In this document: in pieces, positions 9,805 through 20,497 of the stretch
How the letters are laid out: every line of letters starts with the position of its first letter
Numbering within the stretch: position 1 is the first letter of the stretch
NCBI GenBank assembly: GCA_001600055.1
Contig: BCIV01000011.1
Coordinates: 310,001 to 374,000, forward strand
DNA length: 64,000 bases
Origin: Filobasidium wieringae
Taxonomy: Eukaryota; Basidiomycota; Tremellomycetes; Filobasidiales; Filobasidiaceae
Reading direction: 5' to 3'
Program-made: the position numbers and the translations under genes
The notes under the pieces: model-generated
What the model was told of the DNA's origin: nothing
What the model saw: the letters and a program-made list of their open reading frames with translations, nothing else
The model's database searches: none

Positions 9805-12150
9805 TCATTTTCTGCTGTCCATCCAGTCAACCCCAATTGGCGACCGCATTTCGTCTTGCGTTGCTAATTCGTACGACTCTGGTCCCCCGAGGTCTTCGTC
9901 TATACTTGCGGCACCGGCTGGCCGATCTCTTACAGCCTCATAACCTTCCTCCTTGGCATTGGAGATGTCTTCTTTCCGTGCTAGTGCATTTTTGCCCGAA
10001 TTGGAGTAAAGGTGAACCAGCCAAGTCATGTGCAGGAAAATCAAAAATGACATGGAGAACACCTACGTATCGCGGGGGATCAGCATGATGTCGAGGTATT
10101 TGGGCGCATCTCAACTTACTCCCATAGCATATGTGACGTGGTCGATACCGATACTATGATGAAAAACGTCTCAATGAGCTTATTATGTTTACGAACCGGG
10201 TAAAAAACTCACTCATCGGTATGATGCATCTCTTCATCAGTAGCGCTCATGAACATGGTACCTCCTAACGTCAGAAGCTGGTAGAACCGTATCAGCAAGC
10301 GAAAGCGAGGCAATCATCCTGAAGGAGGCCCGCTTACGTATGGCGGAAGATACTGCAATATCTTGATATTGCTGTTGTCACTCGGCTTGTCTTCCAAGAC
10401 GAAACAGATCTCGATGATTCTGACGACTCCAGCTGCCATCAAGGAATATCCAAATAATCCATGAATCTACAGATTATCAATGACGATTAGACAACCAGAC
10501 CTTATATGACTCCCTGATAGAGGCTGACCTTGGTCGAGATCATTAGATGCTGCTCGTGAGCCGACATTCCTAAACACCAGTCCTGATGAGCGATGGGCGA
10601 TCAGAATATGCCGAGCGTTCAGAAACTCACCCCAACCTGTCATGACGATACTATATAGAACCGTTAGTAAAGAGCTAATCCGTCACATCGACTTGAGAAT
10701 CTTACATTACGGCAGGCACAAAAGATCGTTTGCCTTTGCGACTGAGGAAGATCCCAAGGCCTCCTCCAGCCCACCAAAGAACTCCCATCCTAAAGGAAGT
10801 TGGTTTTGGCAATTGGAATAAATGCGAGGAAGAAAGTACTGTACGTACATCGTGTGCTGCATATCCTTGTGAGACCAGTTTTTGTTCCAAGCATCGTGAT
10901 GTTCGGTGAACGTATTAATGATTCCCTGTGACATCGACCAAAAATGAGAATGATCCACAAGGAGACAGTTTTTGCGATCGACTCACCCATATCATGATTA
11001 CCCAACTATCAAGGTATTCTTGACTTTGACCCCTTCGCTTTAACCAGGACCCGCCTAGATGAAGCATGATGATCATAATACACGCATAGCCGATCTAGGG
11101 TTGACCGAGTTTCTCTTTAGGTGTATCAAATTGAGAAGAGGCAAGTTCGTTAACTCACAAAGGCTGAACCCATGATGTAGTGAGCCTATGGAAAGGAATG
11201 ATTCAGTGGCAGTGCTTAGATGGAGAGTTTCGCTTGACACATACCAAACACTGCCCGGTATTGCCTCCCAAGCAATAACCTAGTGCAGTAATCACCCCCA
11301 ATAACATCTCTGTGCATGGGGCCGAGATACAGTCAATCCCAAGTCGAATCGCCCCGACCTTACAGACTCACGTGTCCATCCAACCACAGGGAAAGTCTTC
11401 CCGATCCAACCGTGAGCGCGAACGAAATAAGGTCTGATGGTTTCTTCCTGGATATGCATCTTGAGGTAGATACCTAGTGCTGCTTGCTGAGCGAAATTCG
11501 AAGAATTTCCAGTCAGGAAACTCAGTTCGTTAACAAAAGAAAGGACGACTTACGGCTATCAGTTGGAAGGTGATGATTTTGGCCATCGCACCATGAGCCT
11601 GAACAGGAAGCTCAGGTCAGTCAACGTCCAAGTACGGGGACAATCTTAGGCTTACGGTGTAGGGAAATTGTCTTCCCTTATGATGATGTCCCAGAAATAT
11701 CCCCACAGAGGTCAAGACCATCCCCACGGATTGTAGAGGGACGTGCCATCTAGATCTACCAATTCCTTCAAGTTAGCCTTTCAAGATAATTTACCACGCG
11801 ATTGAACAGGTGACTGACTTGCTCATTCCAAGTACCATTCCGATTGGGAAGACGAATCCCCATACTATTATTTGCAAAGCCATCTAAGTATCTCGAATTA
11901 GCTGGACAGCCTGCAATGCCGGATATGAACTGGGTGATGGCTCACGTGCATCCATATGATCACATCGATTGGTTCTCGAGTATCAATTTCTTCTGCATTA
12001 TGATGTTCATGTGCTGAGACTGTGACTTGTAACATTGTGAGATTCAACTTGAAGACCACAGTCGATCTGCTTTGCGGAAGACTCACCAAGCTTTGCAGCT
12101 AAGCCTAGGCATAGAGTCGCGACCCCCAGAGCCCTACCAAGAGATCGCAT
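9805..12150 (-). CDS. YTP1: YTP1-like multi-pass membrane protein
   Basis: Family members are fungal integral membrane proteins of unknown function with weak resemblance to electron-transport membrane proteins. The start at 12150 opens a signal-peptide-like segment (MRSLGRALGVATLCLGLAAKL), followed after the first intron by HEHHNAEEIDTREPID and then membrane segments such as ALQIIVWGFVFPIGMVLGM and VGMVLTSVGIFLGHHHKGR, as in the DUF2427 part. The C-terminal Ytp1 domain contains WSHKDMQHT, MGVLWWAGGGLGIFLSRKGK, IHGLFGYSLMAAGVVRIIEI and EEMHHTDDIGIDHVTYAMG, which are conserved His-rich family signatures. It ends in a soluble acidic tail (…EEGYEAVRDRPAGAASID…). At least ten short introns are present. 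Intron 1 has two in-frame acceptors 6 nt apart near 12026-12034. It is divergent to the MFS carrier across about 1.3 kb. Confidence 0.85.
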
Positions 12151-13426
12151 TATTGTTCTCGGATGGTACTTTACCCCGGTATATACCAGCCTAGGATATC
12201 CTGTAACTTTTGAGCGCAGTAAAAGCTGTTGATAGCATATGCTGTGGCGGTTGACAGGGTGAATGGCCATATGGTCGTCAATTATACGAATTCGCCTAAG
12301 ATGCCGTACGTCGATGATCACCCGGCGGCCGAACTGAACGCGGAGTATCTTAAGCGGGTTTCACAAGGTCGAGAATCCAGAATCCAGCGAGCGCTGTGAT
12401 ACAGACTACAAGCTGATAATAGACTTAGGCGAAGCAACGCATGGTTTTACGTGCTCCTGATTCAGAGCTTACAAGCTCGATCTGAGCGGGGTTTATAGCT
12501 GACAACAAACTTGAAGTCCGCGAGATTGGCAGTCAGCGATGACAAAATACAACAGGCTAGGCCTGGGACCTCTGGATATTAGCGATGCGCAAGTTGAGAA
12601 TGGACGCTGTAAAATTCAATACTACGATCTATATTCAAGTTGACAGCTATGAGTACGGACAATCGATAGACAACGAGGATGATTACGGAGCGAGAAAATC
12701 ACCGAAGATGGCGCGAACCAGGACGCACACAGGTTAGAGCTACCAGATGGGCAAGTCGGTTGATCTATTGAAGCAGATACGAATTCCTATCCCAGGATAT
12801 GATCGAAGTCCCAGACAGCGAGGATAACACCGGAAGTTCGGACTTCTTACGAGGAGTAGGAAGCACACGAACATCGTATTGTGGCTTTCTGTTTTCTCAT
12901 ACTTTCCCTGGTAACAGTCCGTATGTGCAAACTTAAATCCACTCATTCAACTGGCAAATTTGAGAATCATCTCCCCCTTTAGGTCACCCTGGCCGTGCGA
13001 ACTCTCCACATTTGTTGCGTCGTTGCTCGTGCCCCTCCGGCTCCAAGTCGGTAACTACTCCTGCAATCATTGTCATGAGTACTGTTTGAAGCGGTGCCAT
13101 TCAGGAAGTGACATCTGACCCTTTCTACTACCTCTATCTGTAGCAAGCCATACCAAGCCGAGTGAGCTTCACCACAGTAGTGCTAGTTGTACGTGATCGA
13201 ACTGAAACGCGACGATCGATTAGCTTCCGGTTTTAACTTCCGGAGCCGCTGATAACAATTCCGAATAGTGGGAATGACGAAGATGACTCAAAACGATTCT
13301 ATACCATATACCACACACTCGCACTTTCCTCGCTCTCGGCCACGTAATCTACCGTCATGTCTGCTCTGCATATCGCGCCATATGATCACCAAGGTTTCGC
13401 AACACTCCTTATCGTCGAGCCGCAAT
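12151..13426. promoter_or_regulatory. Divergent intergenic region between YTP1 and the MFS carrier
   Basis: It holds the promoters of two genes transcribed away from each other. No ORF with coding character was found. An in-frame open stretch runs upstream of the carrier start (13268-13426) but without protein-family character. No tRNA or repeat was recognised. Confidence 0.4.
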
Positions 13427-15149
13427 ATGTCCGAAAGGCTAACTCAACATACTTATGAGCTCGATGAGATAAGACCTCCCCACCATGCTGAGGAATTTAC
13501 AGGATTGGAGGATCGCTCAGGCGACGCAAAGCAAGACCAAAAACGATATCTACAGAGTCTCGGAGCCAGCGAGCCGGAAGAAGGTGTGCAAAACGCTGCC
13601 TCGATTGAGGAACCCATACCTGACGGTGGTTATGGTTGGGTGGTCGTCGCTGCTTGTTGGATTATAACGTGAGCGTCACCGGCTTATCAGGATACTCATT
13701 AACATATAAATAATAATATCTTCGTTCGTTCATCGATACAGATTCTTCTACATCGGCACCACCTACGCGTTCGGGATCATTCAATCTCGGCTTATCGATG
13801 AAGGTCTAGCAAGCAGTTCGACCCTCAGCTTCGTCGGAGGCCTGACTGCCGCTTGTATTTCCTTCTTCGCCATACTGAATTCGAACATCATCAAAAGATA
13901 TGGAGCCCGAAAGATCTTGTTCATAGGAGTCGTAATCTTGGGACTGGGAGAGATCTTGAGTTCCTGGACTATCCGGAGTGTTCCGGGATTCTTCATTACC
14001 TCAGGGTTCATCATGGGTATAGGCACGAGTCTGATTTTCATGGTATGTCAATGACTTGCACGGAATGTCTTGTGGTATGAGCTAAACGTCCTTTCCTATG
14101 AATAGCCGTGCACCCTCCTTCCTTCGCAATACTTTCTTAAACGCCGTGGGCTAGCAGTAGGGATCGTATACTCGGCCGGAGGGGTGGGCGGAGCAGTTCT
14201 CTCTCTCGTGCTCGACGCCCTTATAGCCAAGCTCGGGACCGCGTGGACTTTCCGTATCCTAGGATTCGTCACTTGGGCCGCTTGCCTGCCTGCTGTGTAT
14301 TTCATTAAGGAACGTCCGGGGAAGAGAAGTGCGGCTTGGATCGAATGGTGTGTGGCATTCAGACTCGAGTCGTATTTGCAGAATCTCGCTGAATCAGATG
14401 GCTCCTCGATGCTAGGTCTTTATTTAAGGACATCAAGTTCGTTACCGTTTTCATTGCCTCGGCACTAGGGACTTTCCCTCTTTTCGTTCCTGCCTTTTTC
14501 CTTCCCTTATACGGAACTTCCATGGGCCTCTCGCATTCTTCCTCGGCGGGATTGGTCGCGGGATTTAACCTATCCTCTGCCGTGGGAAGGATAGCGTTCG
14601 GTCAGCTGGCAGATTGGATAGGTCCCATCAACGCTTTGATGCTAGCCTTTGCGATCAACGCCATCAGTTTGTTGATTGTGTGGCCACTGAGTGGAACTTT
14701 ACCGCCGTTGATCGTCTTTGTTGTCATGACCGGCGTGGCTGCAGGTGAGTTTCAGACCACATTTTCCAAACGATCGAGTTGGAGACTCATCTGTGGACTA
14801 TGGGTAGGCGCGTTCTTCTCTCTCATGCCAACTGTAGTGGCCAGTATATCCGATCCCGCTACTTTGCCTTCAGCAATGGGAATGACAGTGACAGGATGGG
14901 CTGCTGGCTATCTGTTAGGGGCGCCTATAGCAGGTTATCTTTTAGGTAGGTCCCCGATTTCTTTTCATGCGGAATGATGCAGTGGAACTCACCTGGACCA
15001 ACGAAACAGACGCATATGGAGGGACGGACGCCGGTCTGGCTGCTTATCGCCCTGCCATGTTCTACGCTGGTGCTCTCACGGTAGCTAGTGGATTGATGCT
15101 GCTGGCGATGAAGTTGAAAACGGAGAAGAATATTAAGAAGAAGATGTGA
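13427..15149 (+). CDS. MFS monocarboxylate-type (MCT/Mch-like) transporter
   Basis: Predicted to carry a monocarboxylate or related organic acid across the plasma or an internal membrane; the substrate is not known. Exons 13427-13668, 13742-14042, 14106-14347, 14416-14744, 14808-14945 and 14983-15149 give 472 aa with 12 likely membrane segments. The MCT family signature is clear: PDGGYGWVVVAACW opens TM1, followed by TYAFGIIQ. Other family features are PCTLLPSQYFLKRRGLAVGI, the long loop after TM6 (ERPGKRSAAWIEW), and a second half with GRIAFGQLADWIGP and LPSAMGMTVTGWAAGYLLGAPIAGYLLG. The start at MSERLTQHTYE was chosen because it gives the short hydrophilic N-terminus usual in the family; in-frame ATGs upstream would add up to 50 Ser/His/Arg-rich residues. 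Confidence 0.87.
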
Positions 15150-15422
15150 AGCTTCGAGGCCATGTTGTAACAATTCAGCAAGAGTCGATTAGTGATCAAC
15201 TTGGACAGCTGATGATTCTGAAACGCGGTCGTTTTGCTCCGTGATGTGATGTCTCGGATGGGAACAAGCGAAAAGCGGAAACAATACTGGGATCCCTTTG
15301 TCGATCGACTTGAAGTTGTATGACACTCATCGACGAGATCAGGGACAAATCACTAGCATGCCAGCTCGATAAGGTAACGATACCTAGCCAAACAAGCAAG
15401 CAGATCGCCCAACCCATCAAGA

Positions 15423-16736
15423 ATGGCAGATCGTCGGATCCAGACACGAGCACCAGGCCCTATCCTATCCCCCCGCCCTAGACAAACATTCAATCAGCCT
15501 TATCTGCCTTCCCCGGGGTATCGACAATCACACTTCGATACGCACCCATATGCACCTCCAGCGTCCCCGTTTCACCGTCATGCTCATCATCAAGCTTGTC
15601 CACCCTTCTTTCCTGCTCATCCATTTGCTCCAGGCATTCATCGCGGTCCTGCGAGTCCTTTTATGCGACCACCACCTTTGTCGCCTTTCCCTTCGCATAA
15701 TCGACCAGTCCCATTCAATTTTCCGATACCGATGCCTGTTCCGGTATTCGTCTTACCTGTGCCTGTCAACATGCACGATCCCAGCGCATATCAGGATGAC
15801 ACGGCTGAGGCATTCAATAGGCAGCGGGCGTATCCACCCAAAGGGCCTAGAGTGTATCCCTCCCACAAGCCAAACAATTTCTCTCCCAACCAGCACCGGA
15901 GGGCGAGGGTAGAGATCCATCATCCTGATGGCACAGTCGAGTACAGAGAAGAAGACGAGCCTGTGATCGAACACATGGATGATGAAGATAAGGAGGTGCC
16001 AGACGTCAATTCGCAGGCAGGAAAGCTGCAGCTGGAATGGAAAGCTGAGAGAAACATCACCGCGCAGTCTGTATCATATTACCTCTCGGGCGAAGGGCTG
16101 GAACAAGCTCCAGATCCTGTCCAACAGCATACAGGTCTGGGAGACTCAAATGAAGTGCTCGTTTCGAGAGCAGCCCGGGACGTCGTCGAGCCGGGTTCTA
16201 TGAGCAGATCTGCAGCGATTCAGTCTCCCAAGTCCGCCTCACAAGTCAAATCAGACGTATGTGAGATTTCCGAGACGAGCCGTGAATCACACCTTCCTCT
16301 CGGACGCACAGTGAACAAACACGACCAAACCTCTTCAATCAGCCAAACACACGATCCGTTGCTTCCAGACACGGCCGAGTCAGGGATCATATCGTTGACT
16401 GAAGCCTATCTCGATTGCGGTGGCACTCCTTCTATTGTCAAGAACACAGTCAGAGATATGCCTCAAAAATACCTTCAAAAGGTGGCAACACCTGTTGATA
16501 TACGACCGGTAAACTTTCTGAACGAAATGCCACAGTATCCAGTAGAAGAGTTTAGTGACCGCACACAATCGCAACCTTGTCACTCAGTCATCCCTTCCCC
16601 TACCTCGGCAGGATTGCCTTCTCCTTCACCAGCGCAAGTAATGGATCGTCTGCTGGAAGTGACCGGTCTCTCCGCACGGCAGTTCATGGGCATGGTTGAG
16701 CGTGGCGAATTTCAGATAAGGCAAACCAAGAAATAG
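15423..16736 (+). CDS. Uncharacterised Pro-rich protein, single exon
   Basis: No family recognised. The 437-residue frame has no intron, unusual for this window. Residues 1-120 are rich in Pro, His and Phe (PFPSHNRPVPFNFPIPMPVP), probably disordered. Residues 150-210 are charged, with RARVEIHHPDGTVEYREEDEP resembling a short beta-hairpin-like segment. The middle is Ser/Gln/Thr-rich. The last about 30 residues (QVMDRLLEVTGLSARQFMGM) could form an amphipathic helix. It lies between the MFS carrier and the ELYS gene, converging on the latter with 145 bp between stops. It is open over its full length and begins with ATG, which supports a real gene, but the function is unknown. Confidence 0.6.
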   Translation: MADRRIQTRAPGPILSPRPRQTFNQPYLPSPGYRQSHFDTHPYAPPASPFHRHAHHQACPPFFPAHPFAPGIHRGPASPFMRPPPLSPFPSHNRPVPFNFPIPMPVPVFVLPVPVNMHDPSAYQDDTAEAFNRQRAYPPKGPRVYPSHKPNNFSPNQHRRARVEIHHPDGTVEYREEDEPVIEHMDDEDKEVPDVNSQAGKLQLEWKAERNITAQSVSYYLSGEGLEQAPDPVQQHTGLGDSNEVLVSRAARDVVEPGSMSRSAAIQSPKSASQVKSDVCEISETSRESHLPLGRTVNKHDQTSSISQTHDPLLPDTAESGIISLTEAYLDCGGTPSIVKNTVRDMPQKYLQKVATPVDIRPVNFLNEMPQYPVEEFSDRTQSQPCHSVIPSPTSAGLPSPSPAQVMDRLLEVTGLSARQFMGMVERGEFQIRQTKK

Positions 16737-16881
16737 GATAAGTGTCTTGAATTAGCATAAGTTCAGTCGCAAAGCGAGGCACATGTATCTAGGAGTCTGT
16801 ATATTATCATGTATTTGCTACAAGAGTCATAATTGTAAGAGCATTGAACGGTACAATGGCAAGCGCCTTCCTAGACTTAGG

Positions 16882-19462
16882 CTATCTCTTTCCAGTCTGC
16901 CTCCTGGTCTTCACTCCGTCACCCCTCGCTGGGGTCTCCACTGGTTGTTTACTCGCAGCTCTTCTCGTACGGGTGCCAACATCTGAAACGATACTCTTGG
17001 CTGGAGACGAGGGCGCGACGGAGGCTTTTCGCCCGCTTCGGCGCAGGTTCAGTGCAACAGCATCTCCATTCTCTGTTGTAGCTTCGCTCATAACGCTTTG
17101 ACTCCGGGTCTGCCGTGCGGTTCGTTTCACAGGCGGAGGCGCAGTCTCCTTAGGAGTACTGGCGTGGGTGCGCCTTGTGCGTTTTGGAGCAGGGACTTCC
17201 TCTGTGTCTGGCTCTACGCTTTGAGCAGTCGTACGCCGTCTTGCGCGAGTAGGAACAGGGGTAGCTGAAGGCGTAGATTCCTGTTGCGCTCTACTTCGTT
17301 TCTGTGGTGTGACCTTCTTCGTGCGTCGTGGCGGGGGCATCTCCTGGACCGCCTCTGGCTCACTTTCTGTGACAGAGACTTGACGAGCTCGGGTCTCATA
17401 TCGAGGCGCTTGGAATCTGCCTAGAGCCGCCTTTTGGTTCGCACCGTTCTTTGGTCTCACAGGCGTGGCTTCTCCCTCTTCTGTCTCAGGAGAACCAGTA
17501 GTACGATAGTCAAGATGCTCGTCAATCACCATCTCGGTATCATTACGCAATAGTGGAGGTGCCTTCGACGTCGACGCCTGTATTCTGCTACGTGGAATTG
17601 GCGTCGCTTCACCGCCCTCATCTTCTGATACAGGCCTGACTTGAGGAGGACTGATGGCCCGACTAGATACCTCGCGCGGTACATAAGACTGTCGAAGATT
17701 CTCGGCGAAAGCTTCAGATCTGGCCGTTGATACGCGCGGCAACCTGATGGGACTTGAGAATGGGCTGCGAGCATGGTGTTGCTGAATGGGTCGAGGAGAC
17801 TGGCGCGTCGACACTCTTTCAAGACCATGATTCGCAGGACTCGGTGGATTGGATACCGCAGACCTCGCCGAATTCGCCTGGTTCTGGAGGATTGCTTGAT
17901 ACAGAGACGCCGTAGAATTCGCACCGGGTTTGACCGGGGAAGAGCTCATGAGTAAGCCTGATAGCGAGACAACCCTTCTAGATGGCGGTTCCAGATTTCG
18001 GACCGAGATGTCTGGCTGTGGAATTGGCATGGAAGGTTGAGTGACCCAGGAGAGTTCGAAATCAGCAACAGCTTCGTCCCTCGCGTCTTTCTCGGCATTC
18101 AATAGCTCCTGTTGCACTTCAGGTAGAAGAGATACCATATCGTTGACCATCTGTCTTCTCTCTCGTTTTGCCTGTACATCCGTTATAGATCTATTGGCGG
18201 AGCGCACCAACTCCGTGACCCTTCTGTCCAAGTCGATTGCCTGGCTATGCTGTCCCAAAGACAGAAGCCTAGCTGTCAAGAGATCGTGCATGAGGTCGAA
18301 GGATGCCTGTGGTAGCGCTGACATGGGGTCCAGAAGGTATGCTTCGAAGATTCCGATTTCGAACGCGTCAAGAGGGGCATTGGACAGATTTTCGAGGGGT
18401 TTCCGGCGGCAAAGTGCTGTTTTGATACATGCTTCAGTACATTGGACGAAGAGCAACTCAGCCAAAGTTTCGCTCACGCTTTAGGATTCTATCCAACACT
18501 ACTACAAGTAACCTTTCCCTCTCCTGGGCGGTCAGTTCGAGACGCTGTGACTCTTCAAGCTCTATCTCTTCTGATTCGATCTCTACCAATAAATCCGCTT
18601 GGAAGTCCCAATTCCTGACATATCGCCATGCTGCAGGGAAATCAACGTCAACCAAAGCGCCGATGTAGGCATCGCGTAAAGTCGTGTTCCATAATTTTGG
18701 CTGGGTGAACCTCACATATCGCGTCAAGAGTGTCGAGGTAGAGGCTGAGGTCGATTTCGAAAGGGCATAGATGACTGGCTCGCACGCAATCCATTCGAGG
18801 TGTTGAGGTTGAGATAATACATATACGGCATCCTTTTCGTTGGTTACGTTTAGCTCAAGGAAAGCGAGTAAGCGAGCAGAACGAACTGCTTACATCGTAG
18901 AAGTCGTGATCCATAGCCCACTGCGCCCTCGTTCGCTCGACTACGGTTGATGTCATACATTGCATGCTTGCGAATGTATCGGCTGGTGTGTTCGATCTGA
19001 TAGGCTTCAATCGTCCATCTGGACCAACTGAGATGTCTAAGAGCAACCAATAGATGTACATATCCTTGAGGTAGCTTTTTAGCTCTTCAGTATGCCAAAT
19101 GTTCTCGACGATACTTCTCAACTCTTCCCGATCTCGTGGCGGATATCGGGTAGTACCTGTAAACCCTGTGGTCATGATTAAAGGACCACCGTCGTTTATG
19201 GTTCTCGCTCACCGGAAAACTGTTCAACATCCCATAGTTCATCGAGCATCAATTTCCCGTCTAGTCTAAGATCTCTTCTTCGGTCGGTCTCCTCATGGTA
19301 TGCTCGATCCCAAGGGAAAGGGCTACTTTCATTTGCAGTATCTAGACCAAAGAGATCCAAGAGGTATTGCGGAATTTCAAGCTGTGATTCGCCATGAGAC
19401 AATGAAGACCGTCGCCTGTTAGCGGCACCACCGTCACCAATGGTATCCTGAGCACTCACCAT
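16882..19462 (-). CDS. ELYS-like domain protein (nuclear-pore assembly)
   Basis: ELYS proteins recruit nucleoporins to chromatin when nuclear pores assemble. Coding exons, from the start, are 19462-19213, 19165-18894, 18832-18478 and 18431-16882, totalling 808 aa. The ELYS-like helical domain covers about residues 28-300: IPQYLLDLFGLD, then FPWDRAYHEETDRRRDLRLDG, YPPRDREELRSIVENIWHTE, YIYWLLLDIS, HLEWIACEPVIYAL, TLLTRYVRFTQPKL and LSNAPLDAFEIGIFEAYLLD. The remaining 500 residues are Ser/Pro/Arg-rich and disordered, ending in clusters of basic residues (KRTRRTHAS, RGDGVKTRRQTGKR) like the AT-hook-type chromatin-binding tails of ELYS. Two of the three introns end in AAG. The 5' end is uncertain: the ATG at 19462 is followed by GTGAGT, which could instead be a donor, and coding-like sequence lies just upstream. 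An alternative model splices 19475 to 19416 (donor GTACGT, acceptor GCTAACAG) and adds upstream exons. Confidence 0.8.
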
Positions 19463-19469
19463 AATTATC

Positions 19470-19850
19470 AAACGTACAAACTGTTGGTAAAATCATCAGT
19501 CGTCAGTGGTTGACCAGGATGCATGAATAGTAGCCTGAGTTGATGATGTTGCTTGATGTTCTCGTAATCGCTGAGCGGACATAACGCGATAAATTGTCCG
19601 AGACGGAAATCATGGACTTGACCTTCAAGTACTAGTCGAATCTCTAATCAGCATATTGCCCAATCTTTCCACTCAAGTAACGCACAAAAGAAAGTTATCA
19701 AGCTTGTCTCCTCGAGATGGTACGTCGGATATGAGTAGCTATCTCTAGACAGTACTGACCGGTAGGTATATTCGAAACCTACAGATTATTCCAGTCCGAT
19801 GCTTCTCGTGCGGCAAGATTGTCGGGAATCTCTGGGAGCAGTATATCATG
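19470..19850 (-). CDS. Possible unrecognised small gene or 5' exons of the ELYS gene
   Basis: The minus strand here reads like coding sequence but matches no family I know. A frame of about 55 residues includes [20 protein letters not shown] and [17 protein letters not shown], then LYV and a TGA whose last bases sit about 7 nt from the ELYS ATG. Upstream, [20 protein letters not shown] ends at a good GTAGGT donor (about 19782). Two intervening introns (about 38 and 63 nt) can join these pieces in frame. Either this is the 3' end of a separate small gene or it is spliced through a GTACGT donor into the ELYS frame. No convincing start codon was found further up to 20300. Confidence 0.35.
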
Positions 19851-20497
19851 CTGTTGTCGTCAGGGATGTCAGAAGGGTCAGTTTAATAGGTGTTGGTATC
19901 TTCACCTGTGCTATAGCTTACTACTTCCCTTTTTATGTAGTGACGCTATGGACAAACTTGGACTGTATGTAGCATGAGCGTTATGCAATGTTAAGGAGCT
20001 CAGCCGAACGACTTTTCTTATCTATAGCAAGCGGTACTGCTGCAGGCGAATGATATTAACGCATGGTCAGTCTCGTAAAAACCCCGAACGATTTCTCTGT
20101 GCTGAATGCCCTTGTTTGTTCAGTTGACCTCATTGAGAAGCTCTTGATGTACAACGGTTAGCTTTTTTTAATCACGCTTACTCTGTTCAGAACATCGTCT
20201 GACCCAAATATTGTTCTCGCAGTCTACGACAAGCAAGATAAAAGAAGATACCCTATTCCTGCTAGGGCCGGAAACGCTTAAACAAGCAAAGGAATAGGTT
20301 ATCTTACTCCCTCTTACGACATCTCTTTTTCCTCCCGGGTTGTATCTCATAATCTATGAAAATTCCTCATTACTCAAAAGCGGTTGTGATATCGGGGTGT
20401 TCATCTAGATCGACACTGTTACGATACATAGGAGACGTATGATCCTGGAAGATTTCTATCCTGATAAGTTTATAGGTACATGTATGGGTTGCGTTTT
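19851..20497. other. Spacer after the IQGAP stop
   Basis: This holds the IQGAP 3' flank and probably the promoter of the downstream gene. A short minus-strand stretch near 19990-20045 (reading VPLAIDKKSRSAELL) could be another exon of the unrecognised gene; the evidence is weak. Confidence 0.25.
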
